Made by a program: the position numbers and the translations under genes
Assembly: GCF_001592365.1 (NCBI RefSeq)
Contig: NZ_BCWU01000007.1
Span: 62,001-126,000, forward strand
Direction of reading: 5' to 3'
Length of the DNA stretch: 64,000 bases
Origin: Gordonia hydrophobica NBRC 16057
Lineage (GTDB): Bacteria > Actinomycetota > Actinomycetes > Mycobacteriales > Mycobacteriaceae
The notes under the pieces: model-generated
Told to the model about the DNA's origin: nothing
Seen by the model: only the letters and a program-made list of their open reading frames with translations
The model's database searches: none
Part shown: piece after piece, positions 62,918 through 64,000 of the stretch
Position numbering within the stretch: the first letter of the stretch is position 1
Layout of the letters: each line of letters opens with the position of its first letter

Positions 62918-64000
62918 ATGAGCACGCAGCAGCCCGGACCGGAGCTCGATCCCCGACAGCGCACGATCGCCGACGGTGTCATCACCGCGCTCGCAGGCCC
63001 CGACGCCCGGCTTCGGGCCGACCAGGAGACCGCTGTCTCGGCCCTGGCCTCGCCCGGCGCACGCGTCCTGGTGGTGCAGGCGACCGGGTGGGGCAAGTCC
63101 GCCGTGTACTGGGCGGCGACGGCGGTCATCCGGGCGGCGGGCGGCGGACCGACGCTCATCGTGTCGCCGCTGCTGTCGTTGATGCGCGATCAGGTCGCGG
63201 CGGCCACCCGCGGCGGTCTCCGCGCGGCCACCGTGAACTCGGCGAACATCGACGAGTGGGCGACGGTGGAACGCGACCTGCTCGACGGCTCGCTCGACGT
63301 CCTCCTCGTCTCGCCGGAGCGGCTCGCCAACCCCGGGTTCGGTCGACGCGTGCTGGACGCGCTGGCCGGGCGGCTCGGACTGGTGGTGATCGACGAGGCG
63401 CACGCGATCTCCGACTGGGGGCACGACTTCCGGCCGGACTACCGACGCGTGTCCGACGTCCTGCAGACGCTCAATCCGCAGACGTCGGTGCTGGCGACCA
63501 CCGCCACCGCCAACGCGCGCGTGACGGCCGACGTGGCCGCCCAACTCGGCGACGCCACGCTGGTGCTGCGCGGGCCACTGGCCCGTAAATCATTGCACCT
63601 CAACGTCATCGACGGCCTCGACCCGCTGCAGCGCTACGCCTGGGTGGCCCAGGAACTGCCGATGCTGCCCGGCTCGGGCATCGTGTACGTCCTCACCGTC
63701 GCCGACGCCGACCGGCTGGTGCAGGCGATCCGCGCGGTGCACGGCGACGACTATCGGGTGGCCGCCTACACCGGCGGCCTGCCCGCGGACGACCGCCATC
63801 GTCTGGAGGACGACCTGCTCGCCGGACGGGTCAAGGCGCTCGTCGCAACGTCGGCGCTGGGCATGGGGTTCGACAAGCCCGATCTCGGCTTCGTGGTGCA
63901 TGTGGGCGCCCCGCCGTCGCCGGTGTCGTATTACCAGCAGGTCGGCCGCGCCGGTCGCGCGCTCGACGAGGCCGTCGTGATGCTGCTGGCCTCGACGCTC
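62918..64000 (+). CDS. RecQ-like DEAD/DEAH helicase, 3' end outside window
   Basis: 361 codons are visible. Walker A-like QATGWGKSAVYW (about 54-65), DEAH at 159-162 (VVIDEAHAISDWGHDFRPDY, the RecQ-type motif II), TTATAN (motif III), TSALGMGFDKPDLGFVVH (motif V) and QQVGRAGRA (motif VI) are in order. RecQ-family enzymes unwind DNA 3'-5' in repair and recombination. The C-terminal RQC/HRDC part is outside the window, so the subtype is open. The frame is open to the last base. Confidence 0.93.
   Translation, partial: MSTQQPGPELDPRQRTIADGVITALAGPDARLRADQETAVSALASPGARVLVVQATGWGKSAVYWAATAVIRAAGGGPTLIVSPLLSLMRDQVAAATRGGLRAATVNSANIDEWATVERDLLDGSLDVLLVSPERLANPGFGRRVLDALAGRLGLVVIDEAHAISDWGHDFRPDYRRVSDVLQTLNPQTSVLATTATANARVTADVAAQLGDATLVLRGPLARKSLHLNVIDGLDPLQRYAWVAQELPMLPGSGIVYVLTVADADRLVQAIRAVHGDDYRVAAYTGGLPADDRHRLEDDLLAGRVKALVATSALGMGFDKPDLGFVVHVGAPPSPVSYYQQVGRAGRALDEAVVMLLASTL

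Overview
The window is GC-rich actinobacterial DNA with no rRNA, tRNA, CRISPR array or prophage that I can see. It carries a KstR-controlled sterol ring-degradation block, an antigen-85-type mycolyltransferase, an LppP/LprE lipoprotein, ClpC/ClpP proteins and a purine cluster in the gene order I remember from Mycobacterium. This points to a mycolic-acid actinomycete (Mycobacteriales). Gordonia or a close relative (Rhodococcus, Williamsia, Tsukamurella) is my best guess; the genus is an inference.

Layout. 1-2.3 kb: the tail of an acyl-CoA dehydrogenase and an Nramp metal transporter. 2.3-17.7 kb: steroid block I, with hsaA-hsaC-hsaB-DUF1214-SDR-sulfotransferase on the minus strand. Divergent from it are kshA and a translationally coupled Cys-rich protein. 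After a PopR/ClpP/ClpP module and a VOC-methyltransferase pair come kstD, a ChsH3-like hydratase and a DUF6918 protein. 17.7-23.9 kb: two export/translation ATPase or MFS genes, lipoproteins, an OhrR-like MarR regulator, an aldehyde dehydrogenase remnant, and a small membrane protein ORF. 23.9-34.2 kb: steroid block II. This is the side-chain operon fadE28-fadE29-chsH2-chsH1-ltp2-fadD19-like, then fadE34, divergent kstR and a second HsaB-like flavin reductase. 34.3-42.6 kb: envelope genes (mycolyltransferase, acyltransferase-3, SGNH hydrolase), clpC and a beta-propeller protein. 42.6-59.1 kb: redox regulators with their targets, and the purine genes purQ/purS, purC/purB and purD. Interleaved with these are M18 and S9 peptidases, a glutathione peroxidase, a MarR-MFS pair and a CsoR-like/DUF302/Cys-rich operon. 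59.2-64 kb: a GT39/GT2-GtrA glycosylation pair, a palindromic MITE-like element, and the start of a RecQ-like helicase cut by the window edge.

The steroid genes work together as follows. FadD19-like activates the side chain. FadE34, FadE28/29, ChsH1/H2 and Ltp2 shorten it. KshA and KstD open ring B. HsaA/HsaB hydroxylate the aromatic 3-HSA and HsaC cleaves it. Seven KstR-like palindromes (TNNAACNNGTTNNA type) precede these transcription units and kstR itself. The usual C-C hydrolase hsaD is absent from its expected place between hsaA and hsaC. Its position holds 166 bp of low-complexity DNA with a G-quadruplex motif.

At least ten genes here have a TANNNT -10 hexamer exactly 6-7 nt before the start codon, so leaderless mRNAs look common. 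Most convergent gene pairs are separated by long, perfect, U-poor hairpins.
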